This document shows, piece after piece, positions 17,687 through 26,935 of a stretch of 64,000 bases of DNA; the stretch's first letter is position 1; every line of letters starts with the position of its first letter. A program made the translations under genes and the position numbers. The notes beneath the pieces were generated by a model that saw nothing but the letters and a program-made list of their open reading frames with translations, made no database searches and was not told the DNA's origin. Source of the stretch: Leptolinea tardivitalis (GTDB lineage: Bacteria; Chloroflexota; Anaerolineae; Anaerolineales; Anaerolineaceae); contig NZ_BBYA01000003.1 of the NCBI RefSeq assembly GCF_001050275.1, positions 1-64,000 of the forward strand, given 5' to 3'.

Positions 17687-18727
17687 TTATTGGATAGAAT
17701 CAATTTTTAGTGCTAACCAACGACTAAACTCGGTAGCACCTTTTTCATTTAGGTGGGAATAATCTAACCAACCATTTTGCGAGACAATATCAGCAACATC
17801 TGGTTGTGATCTGATAAACGGAATATTTTCATCTGCTAATATTGATTCAATCGGTCTAATAAACAATTCCTCGTACCCTTTCTCACCCTGTGGTACATAA
17901 TATGGCAAGAAATTTGGGTGAACAGGAATTTCAAAGACAATGATCTTTATTCCTTGTTTTTGGAATTCACCGAATTCCTTTAGCCCAGAGATATCAGGTT
18001 GATAAAGCGAATAGTCTGGCAACTCAACAGATCGATTTGGACTCACCCGGTATACTGAATTTTCGTTTTGACGAATTTGTTGTCCATAATTATTAATTAG
18101 GAGATTTAAATTGTGAGTTTCATTCTGGTAATTTGTATCCCGGTATTTACCAAGTGCAATAAAGTATCTATATACAATTGATTGATCTATGATTTGACCT
18201 TCAAACGAAGGGTATCCAGTTATATAGTTTAACCATGGAATATTATTTATCTTACGAGTTAAATAAGGTTTGCCAGCAAAATCAATTGCACTAATCCCCA
18301 AAATGATAGTTTTTATGCCATATTTATTAATGAAAGCCTTTGCAATAATTGAGGAAGTCTCGGGCATCACAGCTTCCAAAGCGAAATTGAAACAATTTGG
18401 TCGTTTTATATTTGTTTGTAATTGAAATGTATTGATTTCTGATGGAGAGATTCCATAATCAACCATCGAAGTTCCTAAAAAAATACAATCAAAGTTATTT
18501 ACTTTATTTTGGAATTCAAATTCTTGATACTTAACATCCATTTCTGGGTAGTTTATTTTCTGATCAAGGGTCGATGGTGGCAGATTAGCCTGCAAATTTG
18601 TATATCTTAATAGGATTTCTAAAATAAAAAGAACTACTGGAAAAAGTACAATGCAATAAATAAGTAAAACCCCGAAGGGTAACTTGATTTTCAGGGTGTC
18701 AAATCGAAAAATGTCTGGAAGTTTCAT
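17687..18727 (-). CDS. SGNH-hydrolase-like protein, partner of the MBOAT acyltransferase
   Basis: This 346-residue protein has one N-terminal membrane helix (about residues 15-38) and an extracytoplasmic SGNH-like domain. The nucleophile region reads FLGTSMVDYGISPSEI and the C-terminal catalytic block reads WLDYSHLNEKGATEF, with the Asp-His pair. In AlgI/DltB-type systems an MBOAT protein passes acyl groups across the membrane and such a partner places them on a polysaccharide. It starts 14 bp after the MBOAT stop; an upstream in-frame extension to 18856 overlaps that gene and was rejected. The gene is AT-rich, like the whole island. Confidence 0.75.
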   Translation of the reverse strand: MKLPDIFRFDTLKIKLPFGVLLIYCIVLFPVVLFILEILLRYTNLQANLPPSTLDQKINYPEMDVKYQEFEFQNKVNNFDCIFLGTSMVDYGISPSEINTFQLQTNIKRPNCFNFALEAVMPETSSIIAKAFINKYGIKTIILGISAIDFAGKPYLTRKINNIPWLNYITGYPSFEGQIIDQSIVYRYFIALGKYRDTNYQNETHNLNLLINNYGQQIRQNENSVYRVSPNRSVELPDYSLYQPDISGLKEFGEFQKQGIKIIVFEIPVHPNFLPYYVPQGEKGYEELFIRPIESILADENIPFIRSQPDVADIVSQNGWLDYSHLNEKGATEFSRWLALKIDSIQ

Positions 18728-18741
18728 AAGTTGATGATCTA

Positions 18742-20238
18742 TTAAAAACCTTGATAAACAAATTGTTCTGATACTGAGCCTGTTGTCCACATTGCAGCAA
18801 TTGCGATACTCATTAATACAATGACAATAACTCCTGCTTTTCCCAGGGTTGGCCATGTTTTGAAGAATACATTTTCTTCAAATTTACTCTGCAAAAAATC
18901 CAGAACAAATGATGCAATTGGTAACGCAAAAAATACAAAGGGGAAATCTCCACTAATTGGTTGCCTGGTTCCTTTTATTAAGACTTTCCAAAATGCAAAA
19001 GTTATTGGAAGAGATTTCGATGCAAAGAGAACAAAAAGAAAATTCGTAATGGTAAAAACCACTATTATCCGAAAAAGCTTTGTGAAACTTTGTTGTTTTT
19101 GAGGATTTAATGATGGCCATTTCCGGAAAATGATATGTTCTGACGATAAAATTATTCCATAAAGGAATCCCCATAGGATCATGGCAGGAAACAACCCGTG
19201 CCATAAACCTGACACAAGCATAGTAATTATTGGTGGAATACAAATATTGATGATATTAGGATTATTATTATTTCTTCGTAATAGTCTACGAGTAAGGGGA
19301 TAATAAATGTAATCTCTTAACCAATTTGATAAACTTATATGCCAACGATTCCAGAAATCGATAAAAGTGCTTGCAAAAAATGGCTGCTTGAAATTCTCTG
19401 AAATATTTATACCAAACAACGTGCTTATTCCTCGCACGATATTGGAATACCCAGCAAAATCGTTATAGAGGTAAATTACATAACAAATAATTCCGAACAA
19501 TCTAATATAGTATGGTAAAGGATCTTTATAGTAATAGAAAGGGAAAGAAAGCAATCCCAGATATGGTTTTGTATTCTCGACTGACGAAACCAAATAATTA
19601 TTCGGTATGTTTGCCAGTAATAAACCAGCTATAACAACTTTACGAAAAACACCGATCAGGATTAATGAAAAACCGGATTCGATTTTTTCGTTGTCAACTA
19701 TTCGTTGTTTTTTTAATTGAGGAAGAAAGGAACTGGCTCGTTCTATTGGACCAGCAATTAATTTTGGGAAATAGCTCATATATAAAGCAAAATCAACAAA
19801 ATCATCTTCCGTTGAAGTTCGCATTCTATAGACATCAACAAGATATGATATCCCTTGAAGACAATAAAAAGAAAAACCGATTGGTAAAACAATATCTTTT
19901 AATGTGTTGATACGAATCAAAGATACTAAAGAAGGAATAAATTGAACTTCTGAATTATCGATAATTCGATACGAGAGAAGTGCAATTGTATTAATACTTA
20001 TACCAATCCATAAATATAGTTTTTTTTGAGATTCTTCGCTTCTTGCAATTTTCTGAGCAATAAAAAAATTAAAAAGTGACGTTGCTAGAAGAACAACAGG
20101 AAAATACCAGTTCCAGGTAGAATAAAAAAAGTATGAGACAATAAGCAACCAAATATTTTGTGCACGTCTACTTAAAATGAAATATACAAAAATAGTAATA
20201 ATGGAAAGATAAAAAAAATTCCACGAAATAATTTCCAA
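18742..20238 (-). CDS. MBOAT family O-acyltransferase (AlgI-like)
   Basis: This 498-residue, multi-pass membrane protein has the AlgI/DltB pattern: WNFFYLS at the N-terminus, FPKLIAGPIERAS, FWNRWHISLSNWLRDYIYYPL in the middle and SGLWHGL with the catalytic histidine. It is thought to move acetyl groups from a cytoplasmic donor through the membrane for O-acetylation of an exported polysaccharide. It forms a two-gene operon with the SGNH-like gene. It lies in the AT-rich island with no polysaccharide polymerase nearby, so the acceptor may be made elsewhere. Confidence 0.88.
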   Translation of the reverse strand: MEIISWNFFYLSIITIFVYFILSRRAQNIWLLIVSYFFYSTWNWYFPVVLLATSLFNFFIAQKIARSEESQKKLYLWIGISINTIALLSYRIIDNSEVQFIPSLVSLIRINTLKDIVLPIGFSFYCLQGISYLVDVYRMRTSTEDDFVDFALYMSYFPKLIAGPIERASSFLPQLKKQRIVDNEKIESGFSLILIGVFRKVVIAGLLLANIPNNYLVSSVENTKPYLGLLSFPFYYYKDPLPYYIRLFGIICYVIYLYNDFAGYSNIVRGISTLFGINISENFKQPFFASTFIDFWNRWHISLSNWLRDYIYYPLTRRLLRRNNNNPNIINICIPPIITMLVSGLWHGLFPAMILWGFLYGIILSSEHIIFRKWPSLNPQKQQSFTKLFRIIVVFTITNFLFVLFASKSLPITFAFWKVLIKGTRQPISGDFPFVFFALPIASFVLDFLQSKFEENVFFKTWPTLGKAGVIVIVLMSIAIAAMWTTGSVSEQFVYQGF

Positions 20239-20375
20239 TAGACTGTTTTCCTATTTGGGTGATATTTGAACAAAAATAAATTGTAACATAACGAAAAATG
20301 GCATATTCAAATTTTTCTTTATCTAGATTCAAGACATAGATATTACCTTACCAGACGTATTTAGCTTAATAATAA

Positions 20376-20399
20376 GGTGGGATCTCTTTTGATCCCACC
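20376..20399. repeat. Solo GGTGGGATC palindrome
   Basis: GGTGGGATC and GATCCCACC arms are separated by 6 bp (TCTTTT). It is the same palindrome as at 16227, 16513, 17560 and 41031, here without the attached 250-bp repeat. It marks the right edge of the AT-rich island. Confidence 0.7.
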
Positions 20400-20481
20400 C
20401 AATCGCTGTGGAGAGATTTCAACCTTTCATACACCTGCTCACACCCGGCTATAATGGGACATGTAGAAAGAAGGTGGATGC

Positions 20482-21741
20482 ATGTCACTCTCGCGCCGAT
20501 TACCATTCCGGATATTCAGTTTCCTTCTATTGATATTTATCGCCTGCGGGTTCTTTATGGCGCCAGCGGCGTCGCCCGTGAAGGCGCAGGATGCCGCCCC
20601 GACCCCCGTTCCGACAATCCTCCCGCCGGGTGAAGAAGCGGCGCCGCCTGCACCGGCAGCCCAGCCGGCTGCGGCTCCTCGGTTTAAACCCTATACAGAC
20701 ATTGTGCTGGATTACATCAAAATGACCGGCCGTGATGAAGGCTGGGCGATCACCGGTCAGACCGTGTTGACCACCGTCAATGCCGGGCTGACCTGGCGGG
20801 AAGCCTCGCCGCCCGAACCCATCCCCGATGGGGCCACCGTCAACACGTATGGTGCTTTTCTGGATGCCAAAACCGCCTGGATCATCTACGCCTTCAATGG
20901 ACAGATCAAGTCTGAGGCCGTGGTCTGGCACACCACCGACGGTGGTCTGACCTGGACGCCCGGTCAGCCGTTGAATCATCAGGTTTTCGGAGACAAATAC
21001 TGGGCAGAATTCACTGTGCTGGATGCGAAAAACATCTGGCTCATGATCCGCGGGGTTTTTGAGGATGTCGGGTCAAACTATGACCACCGGCTGTATCGCA
21101 GCTCAGACGGCGGCCTGACATGGGATTACCTGCCTTCAGACGTCAGCGATAACTACACAGGTATGGCATTTTCCGACCCCGGTTTCGGTCTGCGCACCCA
21201 GGAATCGGTAGAACCTTTTGACGGATTGCCGCCGGTTTACGAGATCACCCTGGATGGCGGTGTCACCTGGGCAAAACGTCAGCTTCCAGCACCACCGGAT
21301 GACCTCGAGTTGTTCAACCGATATGCCTATTGCGAAACCTTTCAGCCGGTGGCGCTTTCTTCCGAGTCATATCGCATGCTGGTGGGCTGTTACGATAATG
21401 TCACCCCCCACCAGGCTTATGAGGGCTATTTCTATATGACCAAGAACGACGGCAAGACCTGGTTGTTTGGGAAACTACCGGTCAAAGCCAGGGCAGACTC
21501 GGCCCAGCTGGTGTATTTTGATGCCAAACATATTTATCTGCTCGGCCGTGATTCCTTCCAGAGCAGCGATGATGGAATGAAATGGATTTATTTGAAGGTG
21601 GTCAATTGGGATGGGCAATTCTCATTTGTTGATCCGCAGCATGGGTGGGCGATTGCACGGATCGACAAGGCGGTTTCCCTCGTCAAAACGACCAATAAAG
21701 CGGCCACATGGAAGATTGTCTCACCGCGGATTGTGCGGTAA
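20482..21741 (+). CDS. Secreted BNR/Ycf48-like beta-propeller protein
   Basis: This 419-residue protein has a cleavable-looking signal peptide (FSFLLLIFIACGFFMAPAAS with a KAQDA cleavage region) and a proline/alanine-rich linker (residues 36-65). The rest is a beta-propeller with Asp-box type repeats: TTDGGLTWTPG, SSDGGLTWDYL, TLDGGVTWAK, TKNDGKTWLFG. Such repeats occur in Ycf48/PSII assembly factors and sialidases, but no sialidase catalytic residues are recognised. An extracellular binding role is likely. A TATAAT lies at 20451-20456 and AAGGTGG precedes the ATG. Confidence 0.8.
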   Translation: MSLSRRLPFRIFSFLLLIFIACGFFMAPAASPVKAQDAAPTPVPTILPPGEEAAPPAPAAQPAAAPRFKPYTDIVLDYIKMTGRDEGWAITGQTVLTTVNAGLTWREASPPEPIPDGATVNTYGAFLDAKTAWIIYAFNGQIKSEAVVWHTTDGGLTWTPGQPLNHQVFGDKYWAEFTVLDAKNIWLMIRGVFEDVGSNYDHRLYRSSDGGLTWDYLPSDVSDNYTGMAFSDPGFGLRTQESVEPFDGLPPVYEITLDGGVTWAKRQLPAPPDDLELFNRYAYCETFQPVALSSESYRMLVGCYDNVTPHQAYEGYFYMTKNDGKTWLFGKLPVKARADSAQLVYFDAKHIYLLGRDSFQSSDDGMKWIYLKVVNWDGQFSFVDPQHGWAIARIDKAVSLVKTTNKAATWKIVSPRIVR

Positions 21742-22144
21742 GGCCAGATAAATCGAAAACAACGTATTATTTCCAAACCCTATGCAGGGGTGAAGCAGGC
21801 GGTATGAGTCTATGGGGATATCGCATTTTCGTCTCCGCCTGCTTCGCCCGGGACATGGAATGAAAGTTATTAATTTGAAAATGTGAATTCCGGGGTAATG
21901 CCTGCGGTGGAAGCATCCGGGGACTTGATTCGGTTGACAGGCAAAGGCTCCGTCCGGATGCTTCTACCCAGCCGAAGACAATTGGATAACAGGGAATTTT
22001 ATATGTACATCAAATTTGGGTCTGGTTGACTAATTTTTACCGTAAAAAACTCGTAAAAAACAGCAATTGTAATTAACCACCGGATACTTTATAGTGATGA
22101 TGTAACCTATTGAGAATAGAGGCCTTTCTTGTACGGAGGAACGT
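21742..22144. repeat. Intergenic region with two long inverted repeats
   Basis: This 403-bp gap holds two hairpin-capable inverted repeats. GAAGCAGGCGG (21792-21802) pairs with CCGCCTGCTTC (21835-21845), and GAAGCATCCGG (21910-21920) pairs with CCGGATGCTTC (21954-21964). The word around the first (GCAGGGGTGAAGCAGGCGGT) recurs with one change at 63953-63972. A promoter for the next gene lies at 22067-22095. No gene was found. Confidence 0.6.
22041..22095 (+). promoter_or_regulatory. Promoter and upstream direct repeat for lipoprotein A
   Basis: TTGTAA (22067-22072) and TATAGT (22090-22095) are separated by 17 bp. Immediately upstream, CGTAAAAAAC is repeated exactly at 22041-22050 and 22052-22061, an 11-bp period. 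This could be an A-tract UP-type element or a binding site. Confidence 0.5.
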
Positions 22145-23239
22145 ATGAAAAAAACAGGCACTCTTATTCTGGTAGTGTTGTTTTTGTTGTCAGGTTGCAA
22201 TTCACCATCTGGTAATCAAGAATCAGAAGCCGCATCCACTCCAATCAGCGTTCAAATTCAGCCAACTATCCCTCCCGAACCTACCATTGAAAATACACCG
22301 ACGGAAATTCCGCCCACAGAGAAGCCTCCAGATCCAACAGAGACCGCAGTACCAGAAATAGTCCATGTGATGTGGCCGGGTTCACCGTTGGGGAATATTA
22401 ACCAAACGGTGCATGACCAGGTCGATGATAAAACAGCTCCCCAAAAACAGGCGTTTGGGGGCGATGATTTCAAAAATGGGAAATATGAACGTCCGTTTGA
22501 CACTGACATGAACTACATGCCGTTTGCTGATCTTGTGACGATTCAGCTCAACCGGGCTGATCCTCTCTGGATTTACGTCACTTTCAAGGTAAACGGCCCG
22601 CTGACAGACGAAAAGGCACAAAATTTACATTTCCTCGTGGAAATTGATAAAGATCTGGATAGCCGCGGTGATATCCTGGTAGTTTCAGGCCTGCCGAAAA
22701 GCACAGAATGGTCTACCGACTCCGTAATGGTCCTCTCGAATCCAGACATCAACGTGGGAGGCACCCTGGTAGTGAGACCGGATCCCAACCTTACTGAAGG
22801 CCGCGGGTATTATGAAGAACTCTTCAACAATGGCAAGGGGGATGATCCAGATCTGGCCATGTCAAGATTATCCGAGACAGATCCGTCAATCGTTCTGGTT
22901 GCCTTTAAGAACACGCTAACAGGCGGGGAGAAGGGTAAATTCATCTGGCTGCCGTGGACCGATATTGGCATGCTGGATTGGTCACTGTTCGATTTCAACG
23001 ATCATTTCACCTTCGAGCAGGCTGGATATCCGGTAAAAGACGACATGAAAAATTATCCACTCAAAGCGATCTGGGGAGTGGATAATACCTGCCGGATTCC
23101 TTCAGGGTTTACCCCCAACGGCACCATGCCCGGTCTGTGTCCCAATTACGACCCACCACCGTCAAAAGGCCGTTCAGGTGGTCCCAACTGCCATTGGACG
23201 TGCTGGGGCACCGTAGCAATGGTTTGCGGTTGTAAATAA
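22145..23239 (+). CDS. Lipoprotein A of a tandem pair, cysteine-rich C-terminus
   Basis: This 364-residue lipoprotein has a lipobox (LLSGC, Cys at about residue 19) and a Pro/Glu/Thr-rich spacer to residue 75. The body contains AFGGDDFKNGKYERPFD and a long beta-rich region. The C-terminus has NTCRIPSG and GLCPNY followed by a tail of four cysteines in a C-x3-C-x7-C-x-C pattern. The next gene is a clear paralogue. I do not recognise a named family. The domain is probably displayed on the cell surface, with the tail cysteines forming disulfides or binding metal. An AGGAGG-like site (CGGAGGAACGT) precedes the ATG. Confidence 0.8.
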   Translation: MKKTGTLILVVLFLLSGCNSPSGNQESEAASTPISVQIQPTIPPEPTIENTPTEIPPTEKPPDPTETAVPEIVHVMWPGSPLGNINQTVHDQVDDKTAPQKQAFGGDDFKNGKYERPFDTDMNYMPFADLVTIQLNRADPLWIYVTFKVNGPLTDEKAQNLHFLVEIDKDLDSRGDILVVSGLPKSTEWSTDSVMVLSNPDINVGGTLVVRPDPNLTEGRGYYEELFNNGKGDDPDLAMSRLSETDPSIVLVAFKNTLTGGEKGKFIWLPWTDIGMLDWSLFDFNDHFTFEQAGYPVKDDMKNYPLKAIWGVDNTCRIPSGFTPNGTMPGLCPNYDPPPSKGRSGGPNCHWTCWGTVAMVCGCK

Positions 23240-23248
23240 GAATATTCA

Positions 23249-23284
23249 TTCGGCGAGGTTCATGAATCAACGAACCTCGCCGAA
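23249..23284 (+). terminator. Hairpin terminator after lipoprotein A
   Basis: A 13-bp perfect inverted repeat (TTCGGCGAGGTTC and complement, 10-nt loop) begins 9 bp after the stop codon. There is no strong T-run. Confidence 0.6.
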
Positions 23285-23333
23285 GATGTAACTCCAATAC
23301 AAACAAGGGTCTTAGAACTTTCTGATTGTTTTA

Positions 23334-23355
23334 CGTCACAGTGTTTGCTGTGACG
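23334..23355 (+). promoter_or_regulatory. Operator-like inverted repeat before lipoprotein B
   Basis: CGTCACAG and CTGTGACG form a perfect 8-bp inverted repeat with a 6-bp spacer, about 50 bp before the ATG at 23407. It could be a regulator site or a hairpin in the leader. No matching regulator was identified. Confidence 0.35.
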
Positions 23356-23406
23356 GTATGGATAAAAAATCAGGTGAGGAGTTCTAAAGATTTATCAGGA
23401 GGAAGA

Positions 23407-24471
23407 ATGAGAAGATCAGGCGCACTTGTAGCGGTCATTGTTCTTTTATTATCCGGATGTAATATCCCTTCAGGGGTTAACGTTGAAGCCGCTTCTGCAC
23501 CAATCGTCACTGCCACCGTGGTAAAACCGACTATTGAGAATACTCCGACAGAAATTCCACCGGAACCAACCCAAACAGCCATTCCACAAATTGTACATAA
23601 AGACATACCGGGGTCTCCCATTGGGAAAATTCTGCAAACTGTTCACGATCAGGTGGATGACCGGACGGCTCCACAGAAGCAGGCGTTTGGGGGTGATGAT
23701 TTTAAAAATGGAAAATATGAACGCCCGTTTGACACTGACATGAACTACCTACCTCTGACCGATCTGGTTTCTGTACAGCTCAGCCGTGAGGATCCCCTTT
23801 GGGTGTACATTTTATACAAAGTCAATACCTCTTTTTCCAGCAACCCGAGCGCTGATACGTATTTCATGATTGAAATTGATACAGATCTTGATAACCGCGG
23901 GAATATTCTTATCATCACCGGAATACCGAAGAGTACTGAATGGTCAACAGAATCGGTGAAGGTTTTAACCAATCCAGACTTGAATGTTGGCGGGATTAAT
24001 GTGGTCAAACCGGATTCCAGCCTTTCCGAAGGACGTGGATATTACGAAGTAGTATTCGATGAGGGAAAGGGTGATGACCCTGATCTGGCCTGGTCGCGTC
24101 TATCGAAAGTTGATCCGGCAGTGGCAGAAATAGCCTTTAAAAATACACTGACTGGCGGGGAAAAAGGGAAGTTCATCTGGCTTCCCTGGTCAGATGCGGC
24201 GCTGCCTGACGGGTCGTTGTTTGAATTCAATGATCATTTCACTTTTGAACAGGCCGGATATCCATTAAAAGAAGATGCAAAGAATTATCCTCTGAAAGCC
24301 CTTTGGGGTGTGGATAATACCTGCCGTATACCTTCTGGCTTTATGCCGACCGGATATATGCCCGGCCTGTGTCCAAATTATGATCCATCTCCATCGAAGG
24401 GATCATCATCAAACTGCGTGCCGACCTGTGTTAAAGTAAGCGATAAGATAACAATTTGCACACCATGTTGA
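23407..24471 (+). CDS. Lipoprotein B of a tandem pair, cysteine-rich C-terminus
   Basis: This 354-residue paralogue of the preceding gene is alike over nearly its whole length: AFGGDDFKNGKYERPFDTDM, GLCPNYDP and NTCRIPSG are shared. It has its own lipobox (LLSGC) and a C-terminal cysteine tail in the pattern C-x3-C-x9-C-x2-C. The ATG at 23407 follows CAGGAGGAAG, so an in-frame extension to 23326 is unlikely. The two genes look like a local duplication whose tails have diverged faster than the core. The function is unknown. Confidence 0.8.
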   Translation: MRRSGALVAVIVLLLSGCNIPSGVNVEAASAPIVTATVVKPTIENTPTEIPPEPTQTAIPQIVHKDIPGSPIGKILQTVHDQVDDRTAPQKQAFGGDDFKNGKYERPFDTDMNYLPLTDLVSVQLSREDPLWVYILYKVNTSFSSNPSADTYFMIEIDTDLDNRGNILIITGIPKSTEWSTESVKVLTNPDLNVGGINVVKPDSSLSEGRGYYEVVFDEGKGDDPDLAWSRLSKVDPAVAEIAFKNTLTGGEKGKFIWLPWSDAALPDGSLFEFNDHFTFEQAGYPLKEDAKNYPLKALWGVDNTCRIPSGFMPTGYMPGLCPNYDPSPSKGSSSNCVPTCVKVSDKITICTPC

Positions 24472-24488
24472 TATAAATACGAAAGTAT

Positions 24489-24523
24489 CCGGCAGGTATC
24501 TTTTCAATCACGATACCTGCCGG
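24489..24523 (+). terminator. Hairpin terminator after lipoprotein B
   Basis: A perfect 12-bp stem (CCGGCAGGTATC and complement) with an 11-nt loop starts 18 bp after the stop codon. Confidence 0.6.
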
Positions 24524-24602
24524 CTGGATGTTTTCATCTCTACAGATCACCCGATTTTCTATGGCGAGGATTCTTGAATCAAATTCCCTCGAAAGAGGGG
24601 TG

Positions 24603-24631
24603 TTGTATTTTTATTAGCGTCACAATATGAT
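24603..24631 (+). promoter_or_regulatory. Promoter candidate of the LVIVD lipoprotein gene
   Basis: TTGTAT (24603-24608) and TATGAT (24626-24631) are 17 bp apart, matching the promoter form seen before lipoprotein A. Confidence 0.5.
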
Positions 24632-24706
24632 AAATACAGGTGATCTTTATACCGGGGGAAATGGTTCTGTTAAAAATGAATAGAGAAAGTTCTTGGGAGG
24701 TGTCGT

Positions 24707-26806
24707 ATGCAAGTTCGAACCAACCAGATTTTCTTCATTGGCAGCATCCTGTGCCTGTCTATACTGGCATGTCAATTTCTTTCCGCCCCTTCTTCCGCCA
24801 GACCTTCTGAAAATCAAGGTGCATCGATTCCCCTGATAGAAGGGATCACCCGATTGTTTGGACAGACGGGCAGCCGGATCAATATTGGCGGGATAGAGCC
24901 GCAAGGTTTTGAATTTATCGGCCAGCTGGGTGGAAGCTCGGTGGCAGTGGCAGCCCGGGGTGACACGGTGTACCTTGGCCAAGGACCGCGAGTGGTGGCG
25001 CTGGATATTTCCAATCCGGCATCACCCCGCCTGATGGCCGAAAGCCCGGTTCTTCCTGGCCTGGTGATGGGGTTGGCACTGAATGGTAATACCCTCTACG
25101 CGGTTGCCCTGTACGGCGGGTTGCACGTGTTGGACATCAGCCAGCCGAATGTCATCAAACCGGCAGGAGCTGTAACCCCAAACCTCCCCGGATGTGACGC
25201 AATCACCATTGAAGGGACAACCGCCTATCTGGCATGTAATCCGTCTGGATTGGTGATTGTAGATATTGCCCAGGCGGCCAAACCCTCTATAGTATTTGAA
25301 GCGGAGAAGCCCGAAGGGGCTTCGTTTTCGCTGGCACTGATTGACCGACGTATTTACATGGTAAATACATCGGTCAATGAACTTGAAATCTATGATGTTC
25401 AGTCTGTGAAGGCACCGAAGAAAGTGGGAAGTCTGCCTTTTTCAGCGTTACCGGAAAGTGGGCATAGCGGTGGTTACATCGAAAGTGTACGTGTTTGTGG
25501 AAAGTATTTATGCCTGGCAGCCGGGCAGGATGGGCTGGTCATCCTCGATCTGACAGATCCCGAAGTGCCAGTCATTGCCGGACGGTTGGATACACAAACT
25601 TCATCCGGTCTGGTGGTGGATGGAAACCGGGTATATCTGGCCGATGATATGGATGGCATTCATATCATCAGTATTTCTGATCCCTCGCATCCACAGGAAG
25701 AAGGACTTTTACCCACGACAGTCGGCGGATGGGAGTTGACGGTTAAAGAACACGGTGAGCGTGGATTGTATGTGGAAGGAGATAGACTTCTAATCACCGA
25801 TCCAGCGTACGGATTGACCGTGGCAGATATCCGTCAGCCGGCAAGCCCTTCACGGTTGGGGTATTACATGACACCCCTTCCGGATGTGCTGGGCAATATC
25901 CGGGTGGAAGGGCAAACAGCCTATGTCACCGGGCGGAACAGTGGTTTCCGAATCGTCGATATTTCTGAACCGGAACATCCCAGAGAACTGGCGTATGACG
26001 ACGAACGCAAAAATCTGTATCTGCCATATCCCACTGGATTGGAAGTCCGCGGGAAGTATGCCTATATTTCTGACGGCAACTATCCATTTCATGTGGTTGA
26101 TGTAACCGACCCGGCCAAACCGATTCAGGTGGGAGCGGTCTATGATGAAACTGTTTCAGATGGTGCATTCGACATTGTCTTGAATGGTGATCTGGCTTAC
26201 CTCTCCGGTTGGGGATTAGACGATGCTTTCTACCCGGGGAAAGGGCTCTGGGTGGTGGATATTTCCAACCCTGCCCGCCCGTCGGCACTCCAGTTTGTTG
26301 ACGTGGCCAACGAACGCTGGCATCTGGCAATGGGAAAGGGATATTTGTATGCCCTGGATGGAGCGGTGGATGACCATGATCAACCGGAACCCCTGTCACT
26401 CCGGGTTTTTGATTTGAAGAATCCGCAAAAACCGGTGGAGGTGAAGTCTATTCCGCTGCCGCAAATTAAACACCTGTCTCCGTCCGGTATATATCTGGAC
26501 GGAGATTGGTTGTATATCAGTGTACCCATGAGCGGTGTATTGACCTTTGATATTTCCAGACCGGATGATCCCCGTCAATCCGGCCTGATTCCGGTGCAGG
26601 TGGGCATGACGGATATTTACAAGGATGGTTCATACCTGTTCCTGGGAGGAACAACGGTTTACGATATTTCTTCTCCAGAAAAACCAGGCTTTGCCGGAAC
26701 AACCGGCAACCTGCAAGCCTGGGATCTGGCGGTGGAAAAGGATATGGTGTATGTGGTCACCACATTCCAGGGAATGTATATCTACCGGTTCAAACCGGAA
26801 AAATGA
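24707..26806 (+). CDS. LVIVD-repeat beta-propeller lipoprotein
   Basis: This 699-residue protein has a lipobox (LSILACQ, Cys at about residue 22) and roughly a dozen LVIVD repeats of 40-50 residues. Typical units read VVALDISNPASPRLM, LVILDLTDPEVPVIAG, VVDVTDPAKPIQVG and LWVVDISNPARPS. Such repeats build surface beta-propellers involved in binding or adhesion; no catalytic motif is visible. It follows the tandem lipoproteins but has its own promoter candidate. The neighbouring BNR and WD40 proteins suggest an envelope cluster of propeller proteins. Confidence 0.88.
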   Translation: MQVRTNQIFFIGSILCLSILACQFLSAPSSARPSENQGASIPLIEGITRLFGQTGSRINIGGIEPQGFEFIGQLGGSSVAVAARGDTVYLGQGPRVVALDISNPASPRLMAESPVLPGLVMGLALNGNTLYAVALYGGLHVLDISQPNVIKPAGAVTPNLPGCDAITIEGTTAYLACNPSGLVIVDIAQAAKPSIVFEAEKPEGASFSLALIDRRIYMVNTSVNELEIYDVQSVKAPKKVGSLPFSALPESGHSGGYIESVRVCGKYLCLAAGQDGLVILDLTDPEVPVIAGRLDTQTSSGLVVDGNRVYLADDMDGIHIISISDPSHPQEEGLLPTTVGGWELTVKEHGERGLYVEGDRLLITDPAYGLTVADIRQPASPSRLGYYMTPLPDVLGNIRVEGQTAYVTGRNSGFRIVDISEPEHPRELAYDDERKNLYLPYPTGLEVRGKYAYISDGNYPFHVVDVTDPAKPIQVGAVYDETVSDGAFDIVLNGDLAYLSGWGLDDAFYPGKGLWVVDISNPARPSALQFVDVANERWHLAMGKGYLYALDGAVDDHDQPEPLSLRVFDLKNPQKPVEVKSIPLPQIKHLSPSGIYLDGDWLYISVPMSGVLTFDISRPDDPRQSGLIPVQVGMTDIYKDGSYLFLGGTTVYDISSPEKPGFAGTTGNLQAWDLAVEKDMVYVVTTFQGMYIYRFKPEK

Positions 26807-26935
26807 TGAAACAAAATTCTTCCGATAGACTTGTCTCTCTTTAAAAATTGTGATAACGTTATTTGATTTCGTTATTCAGGATCACCTCACCCGTTCATCC
26901 ATTTCTATTCAACCATGAAGAAAGAAGAGGCAGCT

